Assembly (NCBI RefSeq): GCF_018918145.1
Contig: NZ_JAHLPX010000010.1
Coordinates: forward strand, 1 to 50,010
Length of the DNA stretch: 50,010 bases
Reading direction: 5' to 3'
From: Anaerotignum sp. MSJ-24
Lineage (GTDB): Bacteria; Bacillota; Clostridia; Lachnospirales; Anaerotignaceae
The notes under the pieces are model-generated. The model ran no database searches. It had not been told where the DNA came from and worked only from the letters and a program-made list of their open reading frames with translations. The translations under genes were made by a program, and so were the position numbers. Below are positions 34,000 through 43,154 of this stretch, one piece after another (within the stretch, counting starts at the first letter, position 1; each line of letters starts with the position of its first letter).

Positions 34000-35001
34000 A
34001 TGTCAAAAGAGCTGGAAACGGGCAAGGTACCCGTTGATATACTTAACAGAATAGTACTTGATCCAATCAATAACAATAAGCACAAAAGAAAGGACGTTGT
34101 TATACGTCCGTCAACAGGCGAGGATTGCTCGGCAGTTGATACCGAAGGTGAAATATGCGTTCTTTCCACCGATCCCATTACGGCATCGGGTTCAAACGCC
34201 GGGTATCTTGTTGTGCATATCAACTGCAATGATGCCGCATCAGCCGGTGCAGAGCCAATCGGTATTCTGCTTACGGCACTTCTTCCGGAGCACAGCACCG
34301 AGGAGGACTTAAGCGATATAATAAATGGAGTTTATAAAGCTGCCGGAGAGCTTGGTATTGAAGTGCTCGGCGGACATACGGAGATAACTGCAGCTGTTAA
34401 TAAGCCGGTTGTCAGCGGAACGGTTGTGGCAAAAACAAAGGGCAGAAACTTTATTTCGTCATCCGGAGCAAAGGCAGGACAGGACATTATAATGACCAAA
34501 TGGGCGGCTATCGAAGGTACGTCCATAATTGCCAATGATTATGAGGACAGGCTTGCCGAAACAATGGATAAAGCCGAAATAGCCGAGGCTAAAAAGCTTG
34601 CGGAGATGATAAGCGTAGTTAAGGAAGGCAGGATAGCGGCAGACTTTGGTGCAACTGCAATGCACGATGCAACCGAAGGCGGCATTTTCGGTGCTGTATG
34701 GGAGGTTGCAGAGTGCTCCGGAACAGGTCTGGAGCTGTATGCTGATAAAATTCCCGTTCTTGAATGTACGAGAAAGATATGCAATGCCGCAGGTGTGAAT
34801 TTATACAGACTTATTTCCAGCGGAACAATGATTATAACGGCTTTTGACGGAGAAAAGCTTGTTGCACAGCTTAAGGAAAGCGGTGTAAATGCCGCAATAA
34901 TCGGAAAGATAACCGATGGCGGAAGATATGTGATTGCCGGTGGCGAAAGAAAAGAGCTTGTGCCGCAGGAGAAGGACGAAATTTATAACGTATTTAAATA
35001 A
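34000..35001 (+). CDS. AIR synthase-like (PurM/HypE superfamily) protein
   Basis: This 333-residue protein has the two-domain PurM fold: an ATP-binding N-terminal half with GEDCSAVD, LSTDPITASGSNAGYLVVHI and ND-x-A-x-x-GAEP. A C-terminal half with HDATEGGIFGAVWEVAECSG follows. Members include HypE (hydrogenase maturation), SelD and ThiL-like proteins. It lacks the HypE C-terminal cysteine (it ends EIYNVFK) and no hyp, sel or thi genes are near, so it belongs to the orphan AIR-synthase-related group. Probably a cytosolic ATP-using enzyme; reaction unknown. It is likely co-transcribed with the VanW gene. Confidence 0.82.
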   Translation: MSKELETGKVPVDILNRIVLDPINNNKHKRKDVVIRPSTGEDCSAVDTEGEICVLSTDPITASGSNAGYLVVHINCNDAASAGAEPIGILLTALLPEHSTEEDLSDIINGVYKAAGELGIEVLGGHTEITAAVNKPVVSGTVVAKTKGRNFISSSGAKAGQDIIMTKWAAIEGTSIIANDYEDRLAETMDKAEIAEAKKLAEMISVVKEGRIAADFGATAMHDATEGGIFGAVWEVAECSGTGLELYADKIPVLECTRKICNAAGVNLYRLISSGTMIITAFDGEKLVAQLKESGVNAAIIGKITDGGRYVIAGGERKELVPQEKDEIYNVFK

Positions 35002-35010
35002 GATTAATAT

Positions 35011-35262
35011 TATGGGGCTTTGCCCCAAACCCCATGATTTTTTGAAAAAAAATCAAGTAAAACTTTTGATAAACTATTTCTGCGAAATAGTTTGGGATAT
35101 AAGTTATTATATATCCCAAAAATCATTTGATAAAATGATTTTCAATAAAGTTTAGGTCAAGCAATGAATCGCAAAGATAGATGCGGCGGTCGAAGACCGC
35201 TTTGCGAAGCAAAGTTCTGAATGGTTTAAAGGCTTGCTGGGTTTGGGACGGAGTCCCAAGGT
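35011..35262. repeat. Family A multi-hairpin repeat, copy A4
   Basis: It starts with the same 22 bases as A3 (35011-35032). Hairpins follow: GATTTTTT/AAAAAATC, AAACTATTT/AAATAGTTT and AAATCATTT/AAATGATTT. The string AAAGTTTAGGTC and the same 60-base insert as A3 come next (one base different at the end). The right terminal hairpin is TTGGGACGGAGTCCCAA, changed on both arms relative to A3. Confidence 0.85.
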
Positions 35263-35277
35263 CTTTTTGGTGATATT

Positions 35278-36327
35278 ATGAACAGATTTTTTGATATAAA
35301 CAGCGAGCTGGCACAGCAGATAGTTGACTCGGTCAAGTCGGTTGTCAGCTTTGACATCAACTTCATAGACAGAAAGGGTATTATTACCGCAAGCACCAAT
35401 GCCGAAAGAATAGGCGATTTCCACGAATCCGGCTATAAAACGGCAGAAAGCGGCGTTATGGGTGTTGTTTCAACCGATGATGAATACCGCGGTACAAAGA
35501 AGGGCATTAATTATCCGATTATATACGACGGCAATGTAATGGGCGTTATCGGCATAACCGGTGAGCCGACCGAGGTGGAACGCTATGGCTTTCTGATAAC
35601 AAAGATAAGCGAGGTTTTCATTCGTGAAAATTTCCAGAAGGTTAATAGCCTTGACGAACGCCGTAGGACAGAACGCCTTGTTTTTGCATTGATATATAAC
35701 TATGCCGACGATATAGAGCCGCTCGCACATGAGCTTGGCTTTGACCTGACCGGTGAATATGCGGTTATGCTGATAAAGACGGATAGGGCGGCACAGGTAC
35801 AGAAGCATTTGGAGCTTGTTTCCGAAAACCGAAAAAAGCTCATCTGCGGTTATATATTCCCGGATAAAATAGCCGTTGTTGTGCCGAATATATATGAAAA
35901 AATTGTTATAAGAACCATTGAAAAGCTGAGTGAGGATAAGCTGAACTGCGGAATAGGAACGAAGGAAAAGGTTGACGGTCTAAGCGAGTCATATCGCTAC
36001 GCTCAGCTTGCACTCGGTAATGCGGTTAAAAATAATGAGCGTATTACCGCCTTTGACGATATGACAATAAATATAATAACCGAAAGCATTGACGCAAAGA
36101 CAAAAAAGAAGTTTTCGGAGCGTATGCTGAAGGGTCTGACCGATGAGGATATTAAACTGCTTGCGGTGTATTATGATAATTCAATGTCGCTTAAGCAGAC
36201 GGCGGACGAGCTGCATATCCATAAGAATACATTGCAGTACCGTCTTGAACAGATATATCGCAAAACGGGCTTTAATCCGAGAGAGTTCAAGGACGCAGTG
36301 CTGTATTATATGTCAATACAATTATGA
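35278..36327 (+). CDS. cdaR: CdaR-type sugar diacid/glycerate regulator
   Basis: This 349-residue protein has an N-terminal putative sugar-diacid recognition domain (about 1-130; SELAQQIVDSVKSVV, then GIITASTNAERIGDFHESG), a middle GGDEF-like relic and a C-terminal PucR-type HTH (MSLKQTADELHIHKNTLQYR at about 303-322). In E. coli CdaR senses glycerate and activates garD, gudP and garK. Here a glycerate kinase gene of the GarK/GlxK type lies 3.2 kb downstream in the same direction, which supports glycerate sensing. The ATG is 15 bases beyond repeat A4 with a weak ribosome site (TTTTTGGTG). Confidence 0.88.
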   Translation: MNRFFDINSELAQQIVDSVKSVVSFDINFIDRKGIITASTNAERIGDFHESGYKTAESGVMGVVSTDDEYRGTKKGINYPIIYDGNVMGVIGITGEPTEVERYGFLITKISEVFIRENFQKVNSLDERRRTERLVFALIYNYADDIEPLAHELGFDLTGEYAVMLIKTDRAAQVQKHLELVSENRKKLICGYIFPDKIAVVVPNIYEKIVIRTIEKLSEDKLNCGIGTKEKVDGLSESYRYAQLALGNAVKNNERITAFDDMTINIITESIDAKTKKKFSERMLKGLTDEDIKLLAVYYDNSMSLKQTADELHIHKNTLQYRLEQIYRKTGFNPREFKDAVLYYMSIQL

Positions 36328-36343
36328 AATAATAATAAAAACA

Positions 36344-36435
36344 TATGGGGCTTTGCCCCAAACCCCAGAATCCTTTAAAAAGGATTCATCTAAATTTTAT
36401 AAAATCATTTTATCAAATGATTTTTGGGGATAACA
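36344..36435 (+). repeat. Family A left half, copy A5, joined to B3
   Basis: It starts with the same 22-base end as A3, then AATCCTTT/AAAGGATT and AAATCATTT/AAATGATTT, and leaves family A after TTTTGGGGATAAC. The linker to B3 (36436-36474) matches the linker between A2 and B1 in inverse orientation. Confidence 0.8.
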
Positions 36436-36474
36436 AATTTAATTTAAAATTTTGTACCAATTTAAATAGCCGAC

Positions 36475-37044
36475 ATTTACAAAACCGCTGACAGACCGAG
36501 CAGCATTCCTGCGAAGGTCAGCGGTTTTTTGTAACTTAAGCGTGTCAGGAAAAGAGAGAGCGTGAGGGAGGAAGTCGTTGGTCATGACTTTCGTAAACGA
36601 AAGTTGCTAACGCAAACGCACCATATTCAGAACTTTGCTTCGCAAAGCGGTCTGCGACCGCCGCATCATGGTCATGACTTTCGTAAACGAAAGTTGCCTT
36701 TGGCAACCGCACCGTCTTGTGCGGTCAGTAGGTCAAAGCATTTTGCTACGCAAAACGGTCTTCGACCGCCCCGTTTTCTTCGGGGTGCATACTTTGCGGT
36801 TCACTGGTCAAAGCATTTTGCTACGCAAAACCGCCTATTCAGAACTTTGCTTCGCAAAGTGGTCTTCGACCGCCGCATCATGGTCAAAGCATTTTGCTAT
36901 GCAAAACGGTCTGCGACCACCCCGTTTTCTTCGGGGTGCATACTTGTGCGGTCAGTATTCGCAATTCTAAGAGTTTCCTCCCTCACAAATAAAAAAATTG
37001 CGACTTGTAAAGCCGCAAAATGATTTTGTAAAAATACCGATAGG
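36475..37044 (+). repeat. Family B repeat, copy B3, enlarged by a hairpin mosaic
   Basis: It begins with terminator-like AAAACCGCTGAC/GTCAGCGGTTTT (36481-36528) enclosing GAGCAGCATTCCTGCGAAG, followed by the core CTTAAGCGTGTCAGG and arm GCGTGAGGGAGG. After the mosaic it resumes with CGCAATTCTAAGAG, CCTCCCTCAC, TTGCGACTTGTAAAGCCGC and the last hairpin TACCGATAGGTA. Confidence 0.85.
36578..36959. repeat. Mosaic of short reshuffled hairpin modules inside B3
   Basis: Five modules alternate. Alpha (GACTTTCGTAAACGAAAGTTG) occurs at about 36586 and 36676. Beta (ATTCAGAACTTTGCTTCGCA onward with CGGTC/GACCG) occurs at about 36625 and 36837. Gamma (GGTCAAAGCATTTTGCTACG) occurs at 36731, 36806 and 36882. 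Delta (CCCCGTTTTCTTCGGGGTGC) occurs at about 36769 and 36919. Epsilon (TTGTGCGGTCAGTA) occurs at 36717 and 36944. Open frames across it are translations of repeats, not genes. Confidence 0.85.
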
Positions 37045-37063
37045 TATAAAATAAAATTTTTCT

Positions 37064-37798
37064 TTATTCTCTTCTGTTTTTTCGCCTGTCATACTTGCTG
37101 TTGGAGTAGAACTCCTTTTTGTTTTCATACATCAGCTTGTCCGCTTCATTAAGCATCAGCTCCAGATTATCGCATTGCTCCTTCCAGAGTATGCCGTATG
37201 AAATACTTATATCATTCATTTTCAGATTTTCTACCAGTGTTTCCACCTTGCGGTAAAACTCATGCTTGTCTATATTCGCATGAAGCACAACAAACTCATC
37301 ACCGCCGGTACGATAGGAATGCTTAGGAAATTCCTTCGTGAACTGTTCGGCAGTCCGTCTTATAAGCTCATCGCCGGCCTCATGTCCAAGCTTGTCGTTT
37401 GTTTCCTTAAGCCCGTTGAGATGTCATCAAATGTGATTTCGTCATCAAGAATGTATAAAGAACCGTCCGGAAAAAGAACCGTATTGTCTGGATATAAAAC
37501 ATAAATTCTCGAAAAAACCGATGTAGCACCTGCATCATGTATTAAATTTATAATATTTGTCTTTTGAATTTATGATGCCTTCACGCTGTATTCTTTTTGC
37601 CAGGATGTTCAGAAGATTTATATTATCCTCAAAACGTATTCGTATCTCTTGACTCATTGATTCCGATAAATCAATCAGAATTTAATTGCACTTATTATAT
37701 TCCTTATGCAAAAGATTATAGTAAGCACCTATCGAAACAAAGGCGGTAATTATTGTTACTATAATAATGGGCAGAAGGCTTTTAAATTTGTTTTTCAT
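37064..37798 (-). pseudogene. Decayed membrane diguanylate cyclase (GGDEF)
   Basis: The reverse strand starts MKNKFKSLLPIIIVTIITAF with a membrane helix, meets an in-frame stop after 38 codons, and continues as a sensor-like stretch (IDLSESMSQEIRIRFEDNIN). It shifts frame to VFSRIYVLYPDNTVLFPDGS and shifts again with a 2-base insertion before NGLKETNDKLGHEAGDELIR. The last part is an intact GGDEF half (RTGGDEFVVLHAN, then ISYGILWKEQ and ADKLMYENK). Part of the sensor and the start of the GGDEF domain are missing. At about 245 codons it is far shorter than a working sensor cyclase. No c-di-GMP synthesis is expected. Confidence 0.85.
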
Positions 37799-38064
37799 AA
37801 TTATTTTCCCTAATACAATCGTTTCTTTATACATTAATAATTTTGCTTAGTGTATTTTAATAATTATGTCATTTTAGCTCATTTGATACAAGCAAAATAA
37901 TTGTAATGTTATTGTTATCAATACCAATGTTTTCTTTAAATTGTTTTAAAACTATGGTTTGTATAACATAGCGGCATATATATATCTATGCTATATTATG
38001 TACATAGAAAAGAACAGAAAAACAAATAATAAAGCAAATAATATAAACGAAGGGAATGGTAAAT

Positions 38065-39498
38065 ATGAAAAAGACAAAAATCATCTGCACAATGGGACCG
38101 AACACAGAAAACAGAGAAACAATGAAACAGCTTGTTTTAAACGGAATGGACATTGCAAGATTTAATTTTTCGCACGGTTCGCATGAGGAACACCTCGGAA
38201 AGCTTGAAATACTCAAGAGCGTAAGAGAAGAGCTTGACCTTCCCGTTGCGGCTCTTCTCGACACAAAGGGCCCGGAAATAAGAACAGGAACACTCGAAGG
38301 CGGCAAAAAGGTTTATCTTGAGGAAGGTCAGAAATATACGTTGACAACAAGACTTGTTACCGGCAATAGTGAAATCGGACATGTAAATTACAGCGAGCTC
38401 ACCGACGATTTAACCGTTGGCTCAACGGTGCTCATTGACGATGGACTTATCGAGCTTAAGGTGGAAAAAATAGACGGAACGGAAATCGAATGTAAGGTAA
38501 TAAACGGCGGTGAGCTTGGCGAAAGAAAGGGAGTTAATATTCCCGGAGTAAAAACAAATCTTCCCTGTCTTACCGATAAGGACAGAGAGGACATACTTTT
38601 CGGCATAGAAAACGGCTTTGACTTTATAGCCGCATCGTTCGTAAGAACAGCGGATGCCGTTACGGAAATCAAAAAAATGATTGCAGAGCATAATTCTACA
38701 ATAAAGGTTATCGCAAAAATCGAAAACGAAGAAGGAATCGAAAATATCGACTCAATCATAGAGGCGGCAGACGGAATTATGATTGCCAGAGGAGATATGG
38801 GCGTTGAAATTCCTCCCGAAAGAGTACCGCATATTCAGAAGATGATGATTGACAAATGCTCGGAGGCGTGCAAGCCCGTTATAACAGCAACACAGATGCT
38901 TGACTCTATGATAAGAAATCCCAGACCGACAAGAGCAGAGGTTACGGACGTTGCCAATGCGGTATATGACGGAACGGACGTTGTAATGCTTTCCGGCGAA
39001 ACCGCAATGGGAAAATATCCCGTTGAGGCACTTAAGGTAATGGTAAAAATTGTTGAGGAAACAGAGCATTATCTCGATTACAACTCCTTCAGACAGAGAA
39101 AAATTTCAAAGGACAACAAAAGAAATGTTGCAAATGTTGTGTGCAATGCGGCTGTTCTTGCGGCAAGCACACTCAACGCAAAGGCGATTATCGCACCGAG
39201 CTTCAGCGGATTTACAACAATGATGCTTTCCAAATGGAAGCCTGAGGCACTTGTTATCGGAACATCGCCCAATAAAGAAATAGTAAGACAGATGCAGATG
39301 TACTGGGGAATAATACCCATGTACGAAAAGAAGGAAATGACAACGGAGTCACTCATTGATTCGGCAGTGGATATGCTCAAGGGCAAGGATATTCTCCGCA
39401 CAGACGATACGGCGGTTGTTATTGCCGGAATTGTGAACAAAAATTCCGAAGAACGTGCGGGTTCGACAAACCTTATGAAAATTATAACTGTAAAATAA
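38065..39498 (+). CDS. pyk: Pyruvate kinase
   Basis: The start at 38065 (MKKTKIICTMGPNTENRETM) leaves nine bases to AAGGGA; an ATG nine bases earlier touches the ribosome site. At 477 residues it is the standard three-domain enzyme without the extra PEP-utilizer C-domain of Bacillus. Visible active-site residues: R32, N34, S36 in ARFNFSHG, K218 in IAKIENEEG, RGD at 242-244 in ARGDMGVEIP and the signature TQMLDSM...PTRAEVTDVANAVYDG. It converts PEP and ADP to pyruvate and ATP. It is the first gene of the pyk-glxK-eno cluster, 21 bases before glxK. Confidence 0.97.
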   Translation: MKKTKIICTMGPNTENRETMKQLVLNGMDIARFNFSHGSHEEHLGKLEILKSVREELDLPVAALLDTKGPEIRTGTLEGGKKVYLEEGQKYTLTTRLVTGNSEIGHVNYSELTDDLTVGSTVLIDDGLIELKVEKIDGTEIECKVINGGELGERKGVNIPGVKTNLPCLTDKDREDILFGIENGFDFIAASFVRTADAVTEIKKMIAEHNSTIKVIAKIENEEGIENIDSIIEAADGIMIARGDMGVEIPPERVPHIQKMMIDKCSEACKPVITATQMLDSMIRNPRPTRAEVTDVANAVYDGTDVVMLSGETAMGKYPVEALKVMVKIVEETEHYLDYNSFRQRKISKDNKRNVANVVCNAAVLAASTLNAKAIIAPSFSGFTTMMLSKWKPEALVIGTSPNKEIVRQMQMYWGIIPMYEKKEMTTESLIDSAVDMLKGKDILRTDDTAVVIAGIVNKNSEERAGSTNLMKIITVK

Positions 39499-39519
39499 AC
39501 ATTTACGGAGGTCACAGCG

Positions 39520-40665
39520 ATGAAGGTAGTTATAGCAATAGACTCATTAAAAGGAAGCTTATCCTCGATTGAGGCAGGAACGGCAATCAAAAACGGCATT
39601 GAAAGAGTATATGGGGACAAAGCGGACGTTATCGTCCGTCCCCTTGCGGACGGAGGCGAAGGAACGGTTGAGGCACTTGCGGAAGGAATGAACGGTGAGC
39701 TGAAAAGGGTTACCGTAAAAGGCCCGATGGGAAAGCCGACAGAAAGCGTATATGCCGTTCTTCCCGAAAGAAAGACAGCCGTAATAGAAATGGCGTCGGC
39801 GGCAGGCATTGTGCTTGTGCCTGATAAGGAGAAAAATCCGCTTAAGGCAAGCACCTACGGCGTAGGCGAAACAATAAAGAACGCAGTAAAAAATGGAATG
39901 AGAAGCTTTATAATCGGTATCGGCGGAAGTGCCACAAACGACTGTGGAATAGGAATGCTTACGGCACTCGGCTGGAGATTTCTTGACGAAAACGGAAACG
40001 AGCTTGAAGGCAACGGCGAAAATCTCGTTAAGATAAAAGAGATTGATGATTCTGCGGTTATAGCTGAATTGAAGGAATGTAATTTCAAAATTGCCTGCGA
40101 CGTAAACAATCCGCTTTGCGGCGACAACGGATGCAGTAATGTTTACGGACCGCAGAAGGGTGCAACAGAGGCTATAATAAGCTATCTTGACGAAGGCTGT
40201 AAAAACTTCGCAGAGGTTACATATAAAAAATACGGTATTGACAATATTGATTTTCCCGGAGCAGGAGCTGCCGGCGGACTCGGATACGCTTTCTCGGTTT
40301 ATCTTAACTCAGAGTTAAAGTCCGGCATAGACATTGTGCTTGAAGAAACGGAGCTTGAAAGCTATATCGAAGGTGCGGACTACGTTATAACGGGCGAAGG
40401 CAGAATAGATTTCCAGACAGCAATGGGAAAAGGCCCGATGGGTGTTGCAAGGCTCGGAAAAAAGCATGGTGCTGTCGTTATCGGCTTTGCCGGATGTATA
40501 ACCGAGGACGCAGACGAATGCAATGCACAGGGAATGGACGCATTTTTCCCGATTATCCCAAGAGCAATGACGCTTGAAGAGGCAGTGGATAAGGAAAACT
40601 CAAAGAAAAACATGGCACATACCGCCGAAGAGGTATTTAGATTAATCAAGGCAGTTGGAAAATAA
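39520..40665 (+). CDS. glxK: Glycerate kinase, GlxK/GarK type (2-phosphoglycerate-forming)
   Basis: This 381-residue protein has the family start MKVVIAIDSLKGSLSSIEAG, RPLADGGEGTVEAL, GIGGSATNDCGIGMLTALG and GRIDFQTAMGKGPMGVARLG, all as in GarK/GlxK. In E. coli this family phosphorylates glycerate at O2, so the product feeds directly into enolase, encoded next. CGGAGGTCACAGCG precedes the ATG. The order pyk-glxK-eno builds a short route glycerate to 2-PG to PEP to pyruvate. CdaR upstream is the likely activator. A repeat (A6) separates it from eno. Confidence 0.95.
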   Translation: MKVVIAIDSLKGSLSSIEAGTAIKNGIERVYGDKADVIVRPLADGGEGTVEALAEGMNGELKRVTVKGPMGKPTESVYAVLPERKTAVIEMASAAGIVLVPDKEKNPLKASTYGVGETIKNAVKNGMRSFIIGIGGSATNDCGIGMLTALGWRFLDENGNELEGNGENLVKIKEIDDSAVIAELKECNFKIACDVNNPLCGDNGCSNVYGPQKGATEAIISYLDEGCKNFAEVTYKKYGIDNIDFPGAGAAGGLGYAFSVYLNSELKSGIDIVLEETELESYIEGADYVITGEGRIDFQTAMGKGPMGVARLGKKHGAVVIGFAGCITEDADECNAQGMDAFFPIIPRAMTLEEAVDKENSKKNMAHTAEEVFRLIKAVGK

Positions 40666-40677
40666 TAAAGTCAAAAC

Positions 40678-40888
40678 CATGGGGCGTTGCCCCAAATCCC
40701 ACAAAACTTTAAAAAAGTTTTGATTCAAACTTTTAAACTTTGATTAACTACATTCTAACGAATGTAGTTAGGGAAAATATTGAAATTTATGCTTTAATAC
40801 TATTCTAAACCTATTTCGCAGAAATAGGTTGACAAAGTTTGGATCCAACCTTTTTAAAGGGTGGCAGGTTTAAGGGCAGAGCCCTTAG
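40678..40888. repeat. Family A multi-hairpin repeat, copy A6
   Basis: It starts ATGGGGCGTTGCCCCAAAT, then CAAAACTTT/AAAGTTTTG, AACTACATT/AATGTAGTT, AACCTATTT/AAATAGGTT, AAAGTTTGGATC, CCAACCTTT/AAAGGGTGG and the terminal AAGGGCAGAGCCCTT hairpin. It lies between glxK and eno in their common direction. Confidence 0.85.
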
Positions 40889-40909
40889 AATAATGTATAT
40901 AATAAATAG

Positions 40910-42229
<1,320 letters not shown>

Positions 42230-42285
42230 GAGGTTAGAACTACACCTCCAATAAACCTTTAAAAATTGTGAACCGAAACTTTAAT

Positions 42286-42321
42286 AAAAATACCGATAGG
42301 ATAAACCTACCGGTATTTTTT
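42286..42321 (+). terminator. Intrinsic terminator of eno
   Basis: AAAAATACCGATAGG (42286-42300) pairs with CCTACCGGTATTTTT (42306-42320) except for one A-C mismatch, ending in a T run. The next 190 bases to the IS fragment show nothing clear. Confidence 0.85.
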
Positions 42322-42517
42322 ATATTGTCGGAAGAATTATAGATGCTATAATATTTATAAATGCAATGAAAGAATGTCGCCTACTATGCGACTTAAAATG
42401 GGGAAAAAATGTGCTATTCTTATATCAAACAAGAATTTGAGATGATAGGTTTATGATGTTATGAGTAAAAAAGATATAGAATATGAGGTTATTTAATGAA
42501 TTTAATCACTATGATGA

Positions 42518-42922
42518 TTAAGAAGTGTAAAGGGCGGTACAGATATGGCAAATGGAAAGTATTTTTTCTTCCATGTCCTGAGTTACGGTATTCTGATATT
42601 TTTTAATCAACTGTGGTTCATAATCACCATTACGATCCCTTGGGATTGCCACATCCATATCTCCATAACTGGTGTGCATGGTTTTGCTGGAATGTCCATT
42701 TCTACTATTATCTGTTTCTTTGTTTCGATAGTCATACTTGGAATATCCTAATTCTTCATCCAGTTCTTCATCCAAAGCACCTTCCAAAATGACAGACATC
42801 ATGTCACGCATGATACTATTTACATCGGTGCCATCTTTGATACTGATATCATTATTTTTCAGATAGTCACGCATCATTTCTCTCATTGCTGCTTTTTGTG
42901 GGCTGTCTTTTCTTCTTGCCAT
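42518..42922 (-). pseudogene. IS256-family transposase, N-terminal fragment
   Basis: The start at 42922 (MARRKDSPQKAAMREMMRDY) has GGAGG nine bases away. The frame covers the IS256 N-terminal region: SVILEGALDEELDEELGYSK, RNGHSSKTM, then PQLIKKYQNTVTQDMEEKIL, after which similarity stops and the frame ends about 12 codons later. The DDE catalytic domain (roughly 280 further residues) is absent. Confidence 0.88.
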
Positions 42923-42928
42923 AAAAAT

Positions 42929-42972
42929 AACCTCCAAACTGAGTAATTTTATCTTACATCAGTTTGGAGGTT
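42929..42972 (-). promoter_or_regulatory. Inverted repeat covering the IS256 transposase ribosome site
   Basis: AACCTCCAAACTG (42929-42941) is exactly complementary to CAGTTTGGAGGTT (42960-42972). A transcript entering from outside would pair its GGAGG and hide the start, as in the IS200 leader at 81-135. Confidence 0.7.
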
Positions 42973-43011
42973 TACACAAACTTTAGGATACTCCCAAATA
43001 TAACCATATAC

Positions 43012-43154
43012 ATTCGCAGGAATGCTGCTCGATCTTAACGCAATTTTGAAAATACAAAATCTAACTTTTGTAGTCAATTTTAATTATTTCCTAAAACTAC
43101 ATTCTATGAATGTAGTTAATTAAAGTTTTGTAGGGTTTGTGGCAAAGCCCCATA
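43012..43154 (-). repeat. Composite repeat: truncated family B (B4) joined to right half of family A (A7)
   Basis: Read on the minus strand, A7 (43154 down to 43090) has the terminal end ATATGGGGCTTTGCCACAAA (one base different from A3) and AACTACATT/AATGTAGTT. A linker leads to B4 (43054-43012) with TTTTCAAAATTGCGTTAA and the loop GAGCAGCATTCCTGCGAA, where it breaks off beside the IS256 end. A7 overlaps the 3' end of the merR gene. Confidence 0.8.

Larger units (their letters stand above)
42518..42995 (-). mobile_element. Truncated IS256-family insertion sequence
   Basis: One end is intact: a terminal sequence reading GGAGTATCCTAAAGTTTGTG inward from about 42995 on the minus strand, then the transposase start. 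The rest of the transposase and the other end are lost, so it cannot move on its own. The intact end lies about 15 bases from the broken copy B4 of family B, which suggests the IS landed in B4. Confidence 0.8.

Noticed and set aside
36578-36959. Possible CRISPR array
   Set aside because: Modules are unequal, directly abutting and of mixed order; there are no constant repeat-spacer units and no cas genes.
36562-37023. A 153-codon open frame on the plus strand with repeated FRKRKL and KHFATQN peptides
   Set aside because: It is the translation of the hairpin mosaic; there is no ribosome site and other frames show the same repeats.
39078-39854. A 258-codon minus-strand frame
   Set aside because: It is antisense to pyk and glxK, which have complete catalytic motifs.
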